A stretch of DNA of 14,331 nt from Pseudomonadota bacterium (GTDB lineage Bacteria > Pseudomonadota > Alphaproteobacteria > Rhodospirillales > Rhodospirillaceae): assembly GCA_023396465.1 (NCBI GenBank), contig JAEWWF010000409.1, forward strand, positions 1 through 14,331, read 5' to 3'. Made by a program: the position numbers and the translations under genes. Positions 1 through 7,933 of the stretch are shown here, one piece after another; position 1 is the stretch's first letter, and each line of letters begins with the position of its first letter. The notes beneath the pieces were generated by a model. The model was not told where the DNA came from, did not search any database, and saw only the letters and a list, made by a program, of their open reading frames with translations.

Positions 1-821
1 AGCTGTGCGGCCACGAGACGGGCGCCTTCACCGGCGCCCACGCCCGCGCGCAGGGCCGGTTCGAGCAGGCCGAGGGCGGTACCCTGTTCCTTGACGAGAT
101 CGGCGACATGCCGCCGGAGGCGCAAACCCGCCTGCTGCGCGTTCTCCAGGAAGGCGAGTACACCACCGTCGGCGGCCGCACGCCCATCCGCGCCAACGTG
201 CGCATCGTGGCGGCCACCCACCGCGACCTCAGCCAGCTGATCCGCCAGGGCCTGTTCCGCGAGGATCTGTTCTATCGCCTGAACGTGGTCCCCATCCGCC
301 TGCCGCCGCTGCGCGAACGGGCCGAGGACATTCCCGAACTGGCGAGCCACTTCCTGACCGTGGCGACGGAGGAGGGCTTGCCGCCCAAGACCCTCGACCC
401 CGCCGCCATGGACCGCCTGAAGCGCCACCGCTGGCCGGGCAACGTGCGCGAGTTGGAAAACCTCATGCGGCGGCTGGCGGCGCTCTATGCGCAGGAAGTC
501 ATCGGCGTCGAGGTGATCGAACTGGAACTGGCCTCGGCCACGGCCGCCCCGGCGGCGCCGGCTGGGGCGGAAGGCGAGGGACTTTCGGACATGGTGGAAC
601 GCCATCTGCGCGACTATTTCTCCGCCCATGCCGATGGTCTACCGCCGCCGGGGCTCTATGATCGGGTGCTGCGGGAGATCGAGCGGCCGTTGCTGGCGCT
701 TACCCTGGAAAGCACGCGCGGCAACCAGATTCGCGCCGCCCAGGTGCTGGGCCTGAACCGCAATACCTTGCGCAAGAAAATCCGCGATCTCGACATTTCC
801 GTCGTGCGCGGCATGAAGTGA
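1..821 (+). CDS. ntrC: Nitrogen regulation protein NtrC, C-terminal part (5' end outside window)
   Basis: Sigma-54-dependent response regulator of the NtrB/NtrC system, which switches on nitrogen-assimilation genes under nitrogen limitation. The window opens inside the AAA+ domain; the first in-frame codon is at position 3. Visible parts are the sigma-54-contacting GAFTGA loop in the first ~35 nt, Walker B (LFLDEIGDMP), the arginine-finger region (FREDLFYRLNVVPIRLPPLRER), sensor II (WPGNVRELENL) and a C-terminal Fis-type helix-turn-helix (QIRAAQVLGLNRNTLRKKI). The residue before GHE in the usual LFGHE motif is Cys here instead of Phe. The receiver domain and Walker A lie upstream of the window. 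The gene ends 13 nt before ntrY, in the order expected for an alphaproteobacterial ntrBC-ntrYX cluster. The family call is firm; NtrC rather than another sigma-54 activator rests on that neighbourhood and the conserved sequence. Confidence 0.95.
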   Translation, partial: LCGHETGAFTGAHARAQGRFEQAEGGTLFLDEIGDMPPEAQTRLLRVLQEGEYTTVGGRTPIRANVRIVAATHRDLSQLIRQGLFREDLFYRLNVVPIRLPPLRERAEDIPELASHFLTVATEEGLPPKTLDPAAMDRLKRHRWPGNVRELENLMRRLAALYAQEVIGVEVIELELASATAAPAAPAGAEGEGLSDMVERHLRDYFSAHADGLPPPGLYDRVLREIERPLLALTLESTRGNQIRAAQVLGLNRNTLRKKIRDLDISVVRGMK

Positions 822-834
822 CGGATAAACGCCG

Positions 835-3159
835 TTGAGCGACACCCCGACGTCCACCGCCGGCTCCCCCGTTTCGCTGCGGCGCTCCTTCATGCGCCTC
901 GGCCTGTGGGCACGTCACGTCAACCTGGGGCGCAAGCTCGCCATCCTGTTGACGCTGGCCGCCATCGCGTCGGGCGCCGCCACCTACGTGGTGATGACCG
1001 ACCAGGGCGGCACGGCGACCGAGAGCACGCCGCTGTTCCTGCTGTTGCAGCTCGACCTTGTCCTGCTGCTGCTGCTGACCGTGGTGGTCATGCGCCGCAT
1101 CGTGGCGCTGTGGATGGAGCGGCGGACCGGCTCCGCCGGGTCGCGGCTGCATGTGCGGCTGGTGCTGCTGTTCTCGGCGGTGGCGATCACGCCGACGGTG
1201 GCGGTCGCCATTTTCTCGGCCCTGTTCTTCAATCTGGGTGTCCAGGCGTGGTTCGGCGAACGGGTGAAGACCGCCCTGGAGGAAAGCCGCGAGGTGGCCC
1301 GCGCCTACATGGTGGAGCACCAGCAGGGCGTGGCCGGCGAAGTGCTGGCGGTGGCGACGGACATTTTGCGTCAGTGGCCGCAGTTGGCTCGCTCCACCCA
1401 GGCGTTGGAAGGGTTCCTGGAGGCGCAGGCATCCATCCGCGGCCTGTCGGAAGCCCTGATGTTCACCACCGACGGCAAGGTGTTCGCCCGCGCCGGCTTC
1501 ACCTTCGCGCTCCAGTTCGAGGACGTGCCGTTCTGGGCCATCGAACGCGCCAACAACGGCGAAGTGGCGGTGCTGACCGGCGAGACCGACGACCGGGTGC
1601 GGGCACTGGTGCGGCTCGACACCATGCCGCCCAGCTTCCTCTACGTCGGCCGTTTCGTCGATCCCAAGGTCATCAACCACATGGAGCGGACGGAAGAGGC
1701 GGTGTCTGAATACCAGCGGCTGGAGGGGCAGCGCTCGGGGCTGGAAATCACCTTCTCGCTGATGTTCATCATCGTCGCCCTGCTGCTGCTGCTGGCGGCG
1801 GTATGGGTCGGCCTGACGCTGGCGACGCGGCTGGCGAGCCCTATCGTCGCCCTGATCGACGCCGCCGAGCGGGTGAGGGCGGGCGACCTGTCGGTGCGGG
1901 TGCGCGAGATCGTCGCTAGTGACGAGGTGGCCTCCCTCGGTCGCGCCTTCAACCGCATGACCAGCCAGCTGTCGAGCCAGCACGAACGCCTGGTCGCTAC
2001 CAACCGCGAACTGGACGAACGCCGCCGTTTCACCGAAACGGTGCTGGAAGGCGTGTCGGCGGGGGTCATCGGCACCGACGCGCTCGGCCGCATCACCCTG
2101 CCCAACCGCTCCGCTTGCACGCTGTTGGAAACCGACCTGCATGCCTGGGTCGGCTGGCCGGTGGCCGACGCGGTGCCGGAGTTCGCCGAGGTGATGGAAG
2201 AAGTGGCGCAGCGCCCCGACCGCACCTTGCAGCGCGATATCGTCATCCAGCGCGGCGGCCGCTCGCTCACCCTGCTCATGCGGGTGACGGCGGAAAACCT
2301 GGAAGGGCAGGTGATCGGCCATGTGCTGACCTTCGACGACATCACCGAACTGCAATCGGCGCAGCGCAAGGCGGCCTGGGCCGACGTCGCCCGCCGCATC
2401 GCCCACGAGATCAAGAATCCGCTGACGCCGATCCAGCTGTCGGCCGAGCGCCTGAAGCGCAAGTACCTGAAGCAGATCGACGAGGACAGCGACACCTTCG
2501 TCAAGCTGACAGACACCATCGTCCGTCATGTCGGCGACATCGGCCAGATGGTGGACGAGTTCTCCGCCTTCGCGCGCATGCCGCAGCCGGTCATGAAGCG
2601 CGAGAACCTGAACGAACTGGTGCGCCAGGCTGCTTTCCTCCAGCGCACCGCCTATCCGCAGATCACCTTCGAGCTGGATCTGCCCCAGGGCCGGGTGGGG
2701 CTGGATTGCGATGCCCGGCAGGTCGGACAGGCGCTCACAAATCTGATGAAGAACGCCGTGGAAGCCATTGACGGCCGGTCTGCGGCGACGGATGGTGAGG
2801 AACTGCCGCGCGGCCGCGTCGCTGTGCGGGTGGCGGCGCCGGAAATACCGGGGAGCGGGCCAACCACGGTGACGGTGGAAGACAACGGCAAGGGCCTGCC
2901 GGCCGGCGAGGATCGCCAGCGCCTGACTGAGCCCTACGTCACCACCCGGGCCAAGGGAACCGGCCTTGGCCTCGCCATCGTCAAGAAAATCCTGGAAGAC
3001 CACGGGGGCGAATTGGTATTGGAAGATGCCGGGGGCGGTGGTGCTCGCATCTCGCTGGTATTCCCACCCTCGCGATCCGCGCCCGGTGACGCCGCGGTCG
3101 ACCCGTCGAAGTCCGATCCTCTTCCTTCGTCAGACGTTCGATCCAACCATGGCGCGTGA
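835..3159 (+). CDS. ntrY: Two-component sensor histidine kinase NtrY
   Basis: Membrane sensor kinase partner of NtrX, involved in nitrogen and redox/envelope control in alphaproteobacteria; 774 residues, normal for NtrY. Three hydrophobic segments lie near residues 34-53, 67-85 and 108-133, followed by a periplasmic sensor region and a fourth segment near 305-328. Then come HAMP (~328-380), PAS (~385-510), a HisKA H-box (ARRIAHEIKNPLTPIQL, phospho-acceptor His524) and HATPase_c with the N-box around Asn640, G1 DNGKG at 683 and G2 GTGLGL at 708. The TTG start at 835 is preceded by a weak GACGGA nine nt upstream; an in-frame ATG at 892 is the alternative, and both lie before the first membrane segment. 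The stop overlaps the ntrX start by 11 nt, implying coupled translation. The C-terminal tail after the ATPase domain is short and low-complexity. Confidence 0.96.
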   Translation: MSDTPTSTAGSPVSLRRSFMRLGLWARHVNLGRKLAILLTLAAIASGAATYVVMTDQGGTATESTPLFLLLQLDLVLLLLLTVVVMRRIVALWMERRTGSAGSRLHVRLVLLFSAVAITPTVAVAIFSALFFNLGVQAWFGERVKTALEESREVARAYMVEHQQGVAGEVLAVATDILRQWPQLARSTQALEGFLEAQASIRGLSEALMFTTDGKVFARAGFTFALQFEDVPFWAIERANNGEVAVLTGETDDRVRALVRLDTMPPSFLYVGRFVDPKVINHMERTEEAVSEYQRLEGQRSGLEITFSLMFIIVALLLLLAAVWVGLTLATRLASPIVALIDAAERVRAGDLSVRVREIVASDEVASLGRAFNRMTSQLSSQHERLVATNRELDERRRFTETVLEGVSAGVIGTDALGRITLPNRSACTLLETDLHAWVGWPVADAVPEFAEVMEEVAQRPDRTLQRDIVIQRGGRSLTLLMRVTAENLEGQVIGHVLTFDDITELQSAQRKAAWADVARRIAHEIKNPLTPIQLSAERLKRKYLKQIDEDSDTFVKLTDTIVRHVGDIGQMVDEFSAFARMPQPVMKRENLNELVRQAAFLQRTAYPQITFELDLPQGRVGLDCDARQVGQALTNLMKNAVEAIDGRSAATDGEELPRGRVAVRVAAPEIPGSGPTTVTVEDNGKGLPAGEDRQRLTEPYVTTRAKGTGLGLAIVKKILEDHGGELVLEDAGGGGARISLVFPPSRSAPGDAAVDPSKSDPLPSSDVRSNHGA

Positions 3160-4555
3160 CATTCTCATCGTCGACGACGAAACAGACATCCGCATGCTGA
3201 TCGCCGGCATCCTGGAGGATGAAGGCTATGAGCCGCGGGAGGCCGCCGATGGCGACAGCGCGCTGGAGCAGATCCGCGCCCGCGCGCCATCCATGGTGGT
3301 GCTCGATATCTGGCTGGAAGGCAGCCGTCTGGACGGCTTGCAGGTGCTGGAGGCGATCAAGGCCGAGCACCCGCAGGTGCCGGTGGTGATGATCTCCGGC
3401 CACGGCACCATTGAAACGGCGGTCTCGGCCATCAAGATGGGCGCTTACGATTTCATCGAGAAGCCCTTCAAGTCCGATCGTCTGCTGCTGATCATCCAGC
3501 GCGCCATGGAAGCCGCCGACCTGCGGCGCGAGAACGAGGAACTGCGCCTGCGGGCCGGCGGGCCGCCGGAACTCGTCGGCATCTCGGCCGCCGTCGGGCA
3601 GGTGCGGCAGGCCATCGACCGGGTGGCGCCGACCGGATCGCGGGTACTGATCTCCGGCGCGCCGGGGGCCGGCAAGGAAGTGGCTGCCCGCCTCATCCAC
3701 AGCAAGTCCAAGCGGGCCGGCGGCCCCTTCGTGGTGGTGAATTGCGCCGCCATGCACCCCGACCGCATGGAGATCGAGCTGTTCGGCACCGAACAGCCGG
3801 TGGACGGGCAGGCGACCCGCAAGGTCGGCATGTTCGAGCAGGCCCACGGCGGCACCCTGCTGCTCGACGAAGTCGCTGACATGCCGCTGGAAACCCAGGG
3901 CAAGATCGTCCGCGCCTTGCAGGAACAGACCTTCGAGCGCATCGGCGGCATCAAGAAGGTGGAGGTGGACGTGCGCGTCATCGCCACCTCCAACCGCGAC
4001 CTTCAGAATGTGATTACCGATGGCACGTTCCGCGAGGATCTCTATTATCGTCTAAGCGTGGTGCCGATCCGCATTCCGCCGCTGCGCGACCGCCGCGAGG
4101 ACATCCCCGTGCTCGCCCGCCACTTCATGGAGCGGGCGGCCCAGGTGGCCGGCATGGCGCCGCGGGTGATCGGCGACGACGCCATGGCGGCCCTGCAATC
4201 CTATGAATGGCCTGGCAACGTGCGGCAGTTGCGCAACGTCGTCGACTGGCTGCTGATCATGGCGCCCGGCGACCCGCGCGAGCCCATCACCGCCGAGAAT
4301 CTGCCGGCAGAGATCGGATCCATCACGCCGGAAGTGCTGCGGTTGGAAAATTCCATCCAGATCATGTCGTTGCCCCTACGCGAGGCACGCGAGCTGTTCG
4401 AGCGCGAATACCTGATCAGCCAGATGACCCGCTTCAACGGCAACATCTCGCGCACCGCCGAGTTCGTGGGCATGGAACGCTCCGCCCTGCACCGCAAGCT
4501 GAAGGCGCTTGGCGTCACCGGCTCCGGTGGCATGCCGGACGAGGCCAAGCGCTGA
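3149..4555 (+). CDS. ntrX: Response regulator NtrX
   Basis: Cognate regulator of NtrY, 468 residues. The N-terminal receiver has the acidic pair D9/D10, phospho-acceptor D53 (VVLDIWL), S83 and K105 (IEKPF). An AAA+ domain follows with Walker A GAPGAGKE (170-177), Walker B LLLDE (D240, E241) and sensor II WPGNVRQLRN, then a Fis-type helix-turn-helix (NISRTAEFVGMERSALHRKL). The sigma-54-contacting GAFTGA loop is absent: the segment after ELFG reads TEQPVDGQATRK. Established knowledge is that NtrX proteins often lack an intact GAFTGA and need not act as sigma-54 activators; that this one acts through other RNA polymerase forms is inference. The ATG at 3149 is chosen because the receiver begins immediately there (MARDILIVDDE); an upstream extension of the frame would run back inside ntrY. 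Confidence 0.96.
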   Translation: MARDILIVDDETDIRMLIAGILEDEGYEPREAADGDSALEQIRARAPSMVVLDIWLEGSRLDGLQVLEAIKAEHPQVPVVMISGHGTIETAVSAIKMGAYDFIEKPFKSDRLLLIIQRAMEAADLRRENEELRLRAGGPPELVGISAAVGQVRQAIDRVAPTGSRVLISGAPGAGKEVAARLIHSKSKRAGGPFVVVNCAAMHPDRMEIELFGTEQPVDGQATRKVGMFEQAHGGTLLLDEVADMPLETQGKIVRALQEQTFERIGGIKKVEVDVRVIATSNRDLQNVITDGTFREDLYYRLSVVPIRIPPLRDRREDIPVLARHFMERAAQVAGMAPRVIGDDAMAALQSYEWPGNVRQLRNVVDWLLIMAPGDPREPITAENLPAEIGSITPEVLRLENSIQIMSLPLREARELFEREYLISQMTRFNGNISRTAEFVGMERSALHRKLKALGVTGSGGMPDEAKR

Positions 4556-4592
4556 CCCTCATCACTTTGCCCTGCCCGGAACGGCGGCGGCC

Positions 4593-4598
4593 GGAGGA
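4593..4598 (+). promoter_or_regulatory. Ribosome binding site of trkA
   Basis: GGAGGA lies six nt before the ATG at 4605. It fixes the trkA start there rather than at earlier in-frame ATG codons inside the ntrX tail, and is the strongest Shine-Dalgarno match in the cluster. Confidence 0.8.
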
Positions 4599-4604
4599 CC
4601 GACC

Positions 4605-5984
4605 ATGAAAGTCATCATTTGCGGTGCCGGCCAGGTCGGCTTCAACATCGCCCGTTATCTGGCGGTGGAGAACAACGACATCACCGTCATCGACCAGCGG
4701 CCGGACCTGATTCGCAAGATCGCCGACAGTCTGGACGTCAAGGCGGTGCTGGGCTACGCCTCGCACCCCAACGTGCTGGAGCAGGCTGGCATTGCCGATG
4801 CCGACATGATCATCGCCGTCACCGCCTACGACGAAGTGAACATGGTCGCCTGTCAGGTGGCGCACAGCCTGTTCTCGGTGCCGACCAAGATCGCCCGCGT
4901 GCGCGCCCAGTCCTACCTGCAACCGATCTGGGCCAATCTGTTCTCGCGCGAGAACATGCCGATCGACGTCATCATCTCGCCGGAAATCGAGGTCGCCCGC
5001 GCCGTCACCCGCCGCCTGCGGGTGCCCGGCGCCATCGACATCATTCCGCTGGCGGAAGGGAAGGTCCAGGTGCTTGGCGTGCGCTGCACCGAGGCGACGC
5101 CGGTGGTCCACACGCCACTGCGCCAGTTGACGCAGCTCTTCCCCGACCTCCAGATCGTCATCGTCGGCATCGTCCGCGACGGCCGCGCCATGGTGCCATC
5201 GCCCGACGACCATATGCTGCCCGGTGACGAGGTGTATTTCGTCGTCTCCCGCGACCACATGGGACGCGCCCTGTCGGCCTTCGGGCACGAGGAGAAGGAA
5301 ACCCGCCGGGTGCTGATTTTCGGCGGCGGCAACATCGGCCTGTTCCTGGCGCAGCAGCTGGAAACCGAGCACCCCGAAATCAGCGCCAAGGTCATCGAGA
5401 TCGACCGGGAGCGGGCGGAATTCGTTGCCAAGACGCTGAACCGCACCATCGTGCTCAACGGTGACGTGCTCGACCCGGAAATCCTGGACGAAGCGGCCAT
5501 CGGCAGCGTCGAGACGGTGGTGGCGGTGACCGAGGATGACGAGGTCAACATCCTGGCCTCGCTGCTGGCCAAGCGATCGGGCGCCCAACGGGCCATTTCT
5601 CTGCTCAACAAGACCACCTACAACGCCCTGGTCAGCCCGCTTGGTATCGACGTGGTGGTGAACCCGCGCGCCATCACGGTCTCCAACATTCTTCAGCACG
5701 TCCGACGCGGCCGCATCCACGCCGTCCACTCGCTGCATGAAGGCTTCGGCGAGATGATCGAGGCCGATGCGCTGGAAACCAGTTCCATCGTCGGCAAGCC
5801 GCTACGCGACGTGAAGCTGCCCAACGGGGTGATGCTGGGCGCGGTGGTGCGCGGCGGCAAGGAAGTCATCAGCCCGCGCGGCAATACCGTGGTCCAGGGC
5901 GGTGATCGCGTGATCCTGTTCGCCGCCAAGGAGGCGGTGAAGCGGGTGGAGAAGATGTTCTCGGTGCGGCTGGAGTATTTCTGA
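4605..5984 (+). CDS. trkA: Trk system potassium uptake protein TrkA
   Basis: Cytoplasmic NAD(H)-binding regulatory subunit that gates TrkH/TrkG potassium channels. The 459 residues match the full-length bacterial TrkA of about 458. There are two RCK repeats: the first Rossmann GAGQVG at residues 7-12 is followed by an acidic strand end (VIDQRPD), and the second GGGNIG is at 240-245 with VIEIDRERAE. Each is followed by an RCK_C (TrkA_C) ligand-binding half. The start follows a GGAGGA six nt upstream. No trkH/trkG is visible, so the membrane channel must be encoded elsewhere. The gene sits 49 nt after ntrX, and the ntrYX-trkA order is common in alphaproteobacteria, so co-transcription with ntrYX is likely. 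Confidence 0.96.
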   Translation: MKVIICGAGQVGFNIARYLAVENNDITVIDQRPDLIRKIADSLDVKAVLGYASHPNVLEQAGIADADMIIAVTAYDEVNMVACQVAHSLFSVPTKIARVRAQSYLQPIWANLFSRENMPIDVIISPEIEVARAVTRRLRVPGAIDIIPLAEGKVQVLGVRCTEATPVVHTPLRQLTQLFPDLQIVIVGIVRDGRAMVPSPDDHMLPGDEVYFVVSRDHMGRALSAFGHEEKETRRVLIFGGGNIGLFLAQQLETEHPEISAKVIEIDRERAEFVAKTLNRTIVLNGDVLDPEILDEAAIGSVETVVAVTEDDEVNILASLLAKRSGAQRAISLLNKTTYNALVSPLGIDVVVNPRAITVSNILQHVRRGRIHAVHSLHEGFGEMIEADALETSSIVGKPLRDVKLPNGVMLGAVVRGGKEVISPRGNTVVQGGDRVILFAAKEAVKRVEKMFSVRLEYF

Positions 5985-6036
5985 GATCCTGCGCCGTTCG
6001 TTACGATCCTGCACGGAAGAAGGGGACGCCCCCGCC

Positions 6037-6915
6037 ATGTCTCGCATCGCCTACGTCAACGGGCGCTACGTGCCGCACTCCCAGGCGACGGTCCATGTGG
6101 AGGATCGCGGCCTGCAATTCGCCGATGGTGTCTACGAGGTGGTCGCCGTCTGGCGTGGTTTGCCGGTGGACCTTGGCCCGCACCTGGACCGTCTGGAAGC
6201 CGGCCTCGCCGACCTGCGCATTCCCATGCCGATGAGCCGGCGCGCGCTCGCCCTGGTGCTGCGGGAGACGGTTCGCCGCAACGGCATCCGCACCGGCATC
6301 GTGTATTTGCAGATCAACCGTGGCGTGGCGCCGCGCCTGCACACCTGGGGCGGCGACCTGGCACCCAGCATCATCGTCACCGCCCGCCGCATGCCGGCCC
6401 TGGCGCGCGGCGTGATCGAGGACGGAGCCAAGGTCATTTCGGTGCCGGACATCCGCTGGAAGCGGCGCGACATCAAGACCGTCGGACTGCTGGCCAACGT
6501 GCTGGCCAAGCAGCAGGCCCATGAAGCCGGCTGCCCCGAAGTCTACCAGGTGGACGACGATGGCATGGTGACGGAGGCCGGCTCATCCAACGCCTGGATG
6601 GTGGATGCCGACGGCCGCCTGATCACCCGGCCGCTGGGGCACGAGATCCTGCCCGGCATCACCCGCCAACGGCTGATCGTGCTGGCCCGCGCCGCCGGCA
6701 TGGAGGTGGTGGAGCGTCCCTTCAGCCTGGACGAAGCCAAGCAGGCCAGGGAGAGCTTCTTCTCCAGCACCACCAACTACGTCATGCCGGTGGTGCAGAT
6801 CGACGACGCGATCATCGGCAACGGCAGACCCGGCTCCATCGCCGCCCGCCTGCGCGCCCTTTATTTGGACTACTTGAATGGATTGCCGGCCGATGCCTGG
6901 ACTGCCACGACCTGA
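6037..6915 (+). CDS. dat: D-amino-acid aminotransferase (PLP fold type IV)
   Basis: Cytoplasmic PLP enzyme expected to exchange the amino group between D-alanine and 2-oxoglutarate (D-Glu formation or D-amino acid breakdown); 292 residues, usual length. Catalytic Lys is K147 in RRDIKTVGLLANVLAKQQA. Y33 (GVYEVV), R100 and H102 (NRGVAPRLH) correspond by a constant two-residue offset to Tyr31, Arg98, His100 and Lys145 of the Bacillus enzyme. Those Arg/His residues bind the alpha-carboxylate and separate D-amino-acid aminotransferases from branched-chain aminotransferases and aminodeoxychorismate lyases. E180 (TEAGSSNAW) is the probable PLP-nitrogen partner. A GGAAGAAGGGG purine run (6015-6025) precedes the ATG. 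The 3' end overlaps the next gene. Substrate range cannot be settled from sequence. Confidence 0.9.
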   Translation: MSRIAYVNGRYVPHSQATVHVEDRGLQFADGVYEVVAVWRGLPVDLGPHLDRLEAGLADLRIPMPMSRRALALVLRETVRRNGIRTGIVYLQINRGVAPRLHTWGGDLAPSIIVTARRMPALARGVIEDGAKVISVPDIRWKRRDIKTVGLLANVLAKQQAHEAGCPEVYQVDDDGMVTEAGSSNAWMVDADGRLITRPLGHEILPGITRQRLIVLARAAGMEVVERPFSLDEAKQARESFFSSTTNYVMPVVQIDDAIIGNGRPGSIAARLRALYLDYLNGLPADAWTATT

Positions 6916-7573
6916 CGCCATCCTGTTCGACTGGGACAATACCCTGGTCGACACTTGGCCCTGCATCATCCGCGCCATGAATGCCACCCTCGATGCCATG
7001 GGCCATGACCCATGGACGGAGGAAGAGGCCCAGCGGCGCATCGCCCGATCCTTGCGCGAGGCCTTCCCCGACCTGTTCGGCGACCGGTGGCAGGAGGCGG
7101 CGCAGATCTTCTACCGTACCTTCGCCGAGGTGCATCTGGAGATGCTGCGGCCATTGCCCGGCGCCGCCGAGATGCTGGCTGCTTTCCGCGATGCCGGCGT
7201 GATGCTGGGCGTCGTCTCCAACAAGACCGGCCGCTACCTGCGGGCGGAGGCCGATCACCTGGGCTGGACGCCGCACTTTCACCGCGTCGTCGGGGCTGGC
7301 GATGCGGCGCGCGACAAGCCGGCGGTGGATGTGGTTCATCTGGCGCTCGCCGACAGCGGCATCGTACCGGGGCGTCACCGCGTTTGGTTCGTGGGTGATA
7401 TGGCGGTGGACATGCAGTGCGCCCGCGACTCCGGGTGCCACCGGGTGCTGCTACGCCCGATGGCGGCGGCCCGGGAGGAGTTCGACGGCTGCGAGCCGGA
7501 GGTGCATCTGACCTCGGCGCACGGGCTTCTCCAACTGTTTCGTGATGAGACGGTTCCCAACGCCGCGGATTGA
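6878..7573 (+). CDS. HAD-family hydrolase, phosphoglycolate-phosphatase-like
   Basis: Haloacid-dehalogenase superfamily phosphatase, 231 residues with a helical cap of the phosphoglycolate phosphatase/pyrophosphatase type. Motif I is FDWDNTLVDT (nucleophile Asp and acid/base Asp near residues 18 and 20), motif II VVSNKTG, motif III Lys in RDKPAVD, and motif IV VWFVGDMAVDM. The gene begins inside the aminotransferase gene (38-nt overlap); an in-frame ATG at 6893 (23-nt overlap) is an equally reasonable start, and neither has a clear Shine-Dalgarno, as expected for translational coupling. The substrate is unknown: gph-like activity is a family default, and the Trp inside motif I (DWDNT rather than DLDGT) marks a subgroup. 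It lies between the aminotransferase and hfq. Confidence 0.88.
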   Translation: MDCRPMPGLPRPDAILFDWDNTLVDTWPCIIRAMNATLDAMGHDPWTEEEAQRRIARSLREAFPDLFGDRWQEAAQIFYRTFAEVHLEMLRPLPGAAEMLAAFRDAGVMLGVVSNKTGRYLRAEADHLGWTPHFHRVVGAGDAARDKPAVDVVHLALADSGIVPGRHRVWFVGDMAVDMQCARDSGCHRVLLRPMAAAREEFDGCEPEVHLTSAHGLLQLFRDETVPNAAD

Positions 7574-7601
7574 TGGTAACCAGGGCTGGTGAACGATCCG
7601 A

Positions 7602-7618
7602 CGCGGGCCGAACCCGCG
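7602..7618 (+). other. Small GC hairpin upstream of hfq
   Basis: CGCGGG (7602-7607) and CCCGCG (7613-7618) form a perfect six-bp stem with a five-nt loop in the 80-nt gap before hfq. No T-run follows, so it is not a canonical intrinsic terminator. It could be a processing or attenuation element in the hfq leader. Confidence 0.4.
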
Positions 7619-7640
7619 CGGGGGCAAGAATAACAAACTT

Positions 7641-7646
7641 AAAGGG
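7641..7646 (+). promoter_or_regulatory. Ribosome binding site of hfq
   Basis: AAAGGG lies seven nt before the ATG at 7654, selecting that start over earlier in-frame codons. The leader before it (about 7621-7640) is locally A-rich, unlike the surrounding sequence, which suits an efficiently translated independent message. Confidence 0.65.
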
Positions 7647-7653
7647 CCGACAT

Positions 7654-7911
7654 ATGTCTGCTGAAAAGAGCCAGAACGTTCAGGACGTTTTCCTGAACCA
7701 TATCCGCAAGAACAAGGCTCCGGTGACCGTCTTCCTCGTGAACGGGGTGAAGCTTCAGGGCATCGTTACGTGGTTTGACAACTTCTCGCTGCTGCTGCGC
7801 CGCGACGGCCACACCCAGTTGGTCTACAAGCACGCCATCTCCACCGTCATGCCGACCTCGCCGATCTCGTTGTTCGAGCAGACGAAGGAGGAGGGCGAGG
7901 CTCAGTCCTGA
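7654..7911 (+). CDS. hfq: RNA chaperone Hfq
   Basis: Hexameric Sm-like protein that pairs small RNAs with mRNAs; in nitrogen-fixing alphaproteobacteria it also affects nif expression. 85 residues. The Sm1 region (QDVFLNHIRKNKAPVTVFLV, then GVKLQGIVTWFDNFSLLLRRDG) and the Sm2 signature (QLVYKHAISTVMP) are intact, including the YKH RNA-binding motif. The acidic C-terminal tail is short, as in other alphaproteobacterial Hfq proteins. The start is fixed by the AAAGGG upstream and by the usual N-terminus just before QNVQDVFLN. hflX follows 22 nt later, the classic hfq-hflX pairing. Confidence 0.98.
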   Translation: MSAEKSQNVQDVFLNHIRKNKAPVTVFLVNGVKLQGIVTWFDNFSLLLRRDGHTQLVYKHAISTVMPTSPISLFEQTKEEGEAQS

Positions 7912-7933
7912 CCGACGAGGCCGCGCCGCACGC

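Noticed and set aside
700..3003. 767-codon frame on the minus strand opposite ntrY
   Set aside because: Its translation is rich in Arg, His, Gln and Gly with no domain, the usual result of reading a GC-rich gene antisense. ntrY on the plus strand is unambiguous.
4515..5738. 407-codon minus-strand frame opposite trkA
   Set aside because: Low-complexity Asp/His/Gly/Val translation mirroring trkA codon bias; no family features.
5985..6012. Direct repeat GATCCTGC in the trkA-aminotransferase gap
   Set aside because: Only eight bp, two copies, with no promoter or operator context; likely chance.
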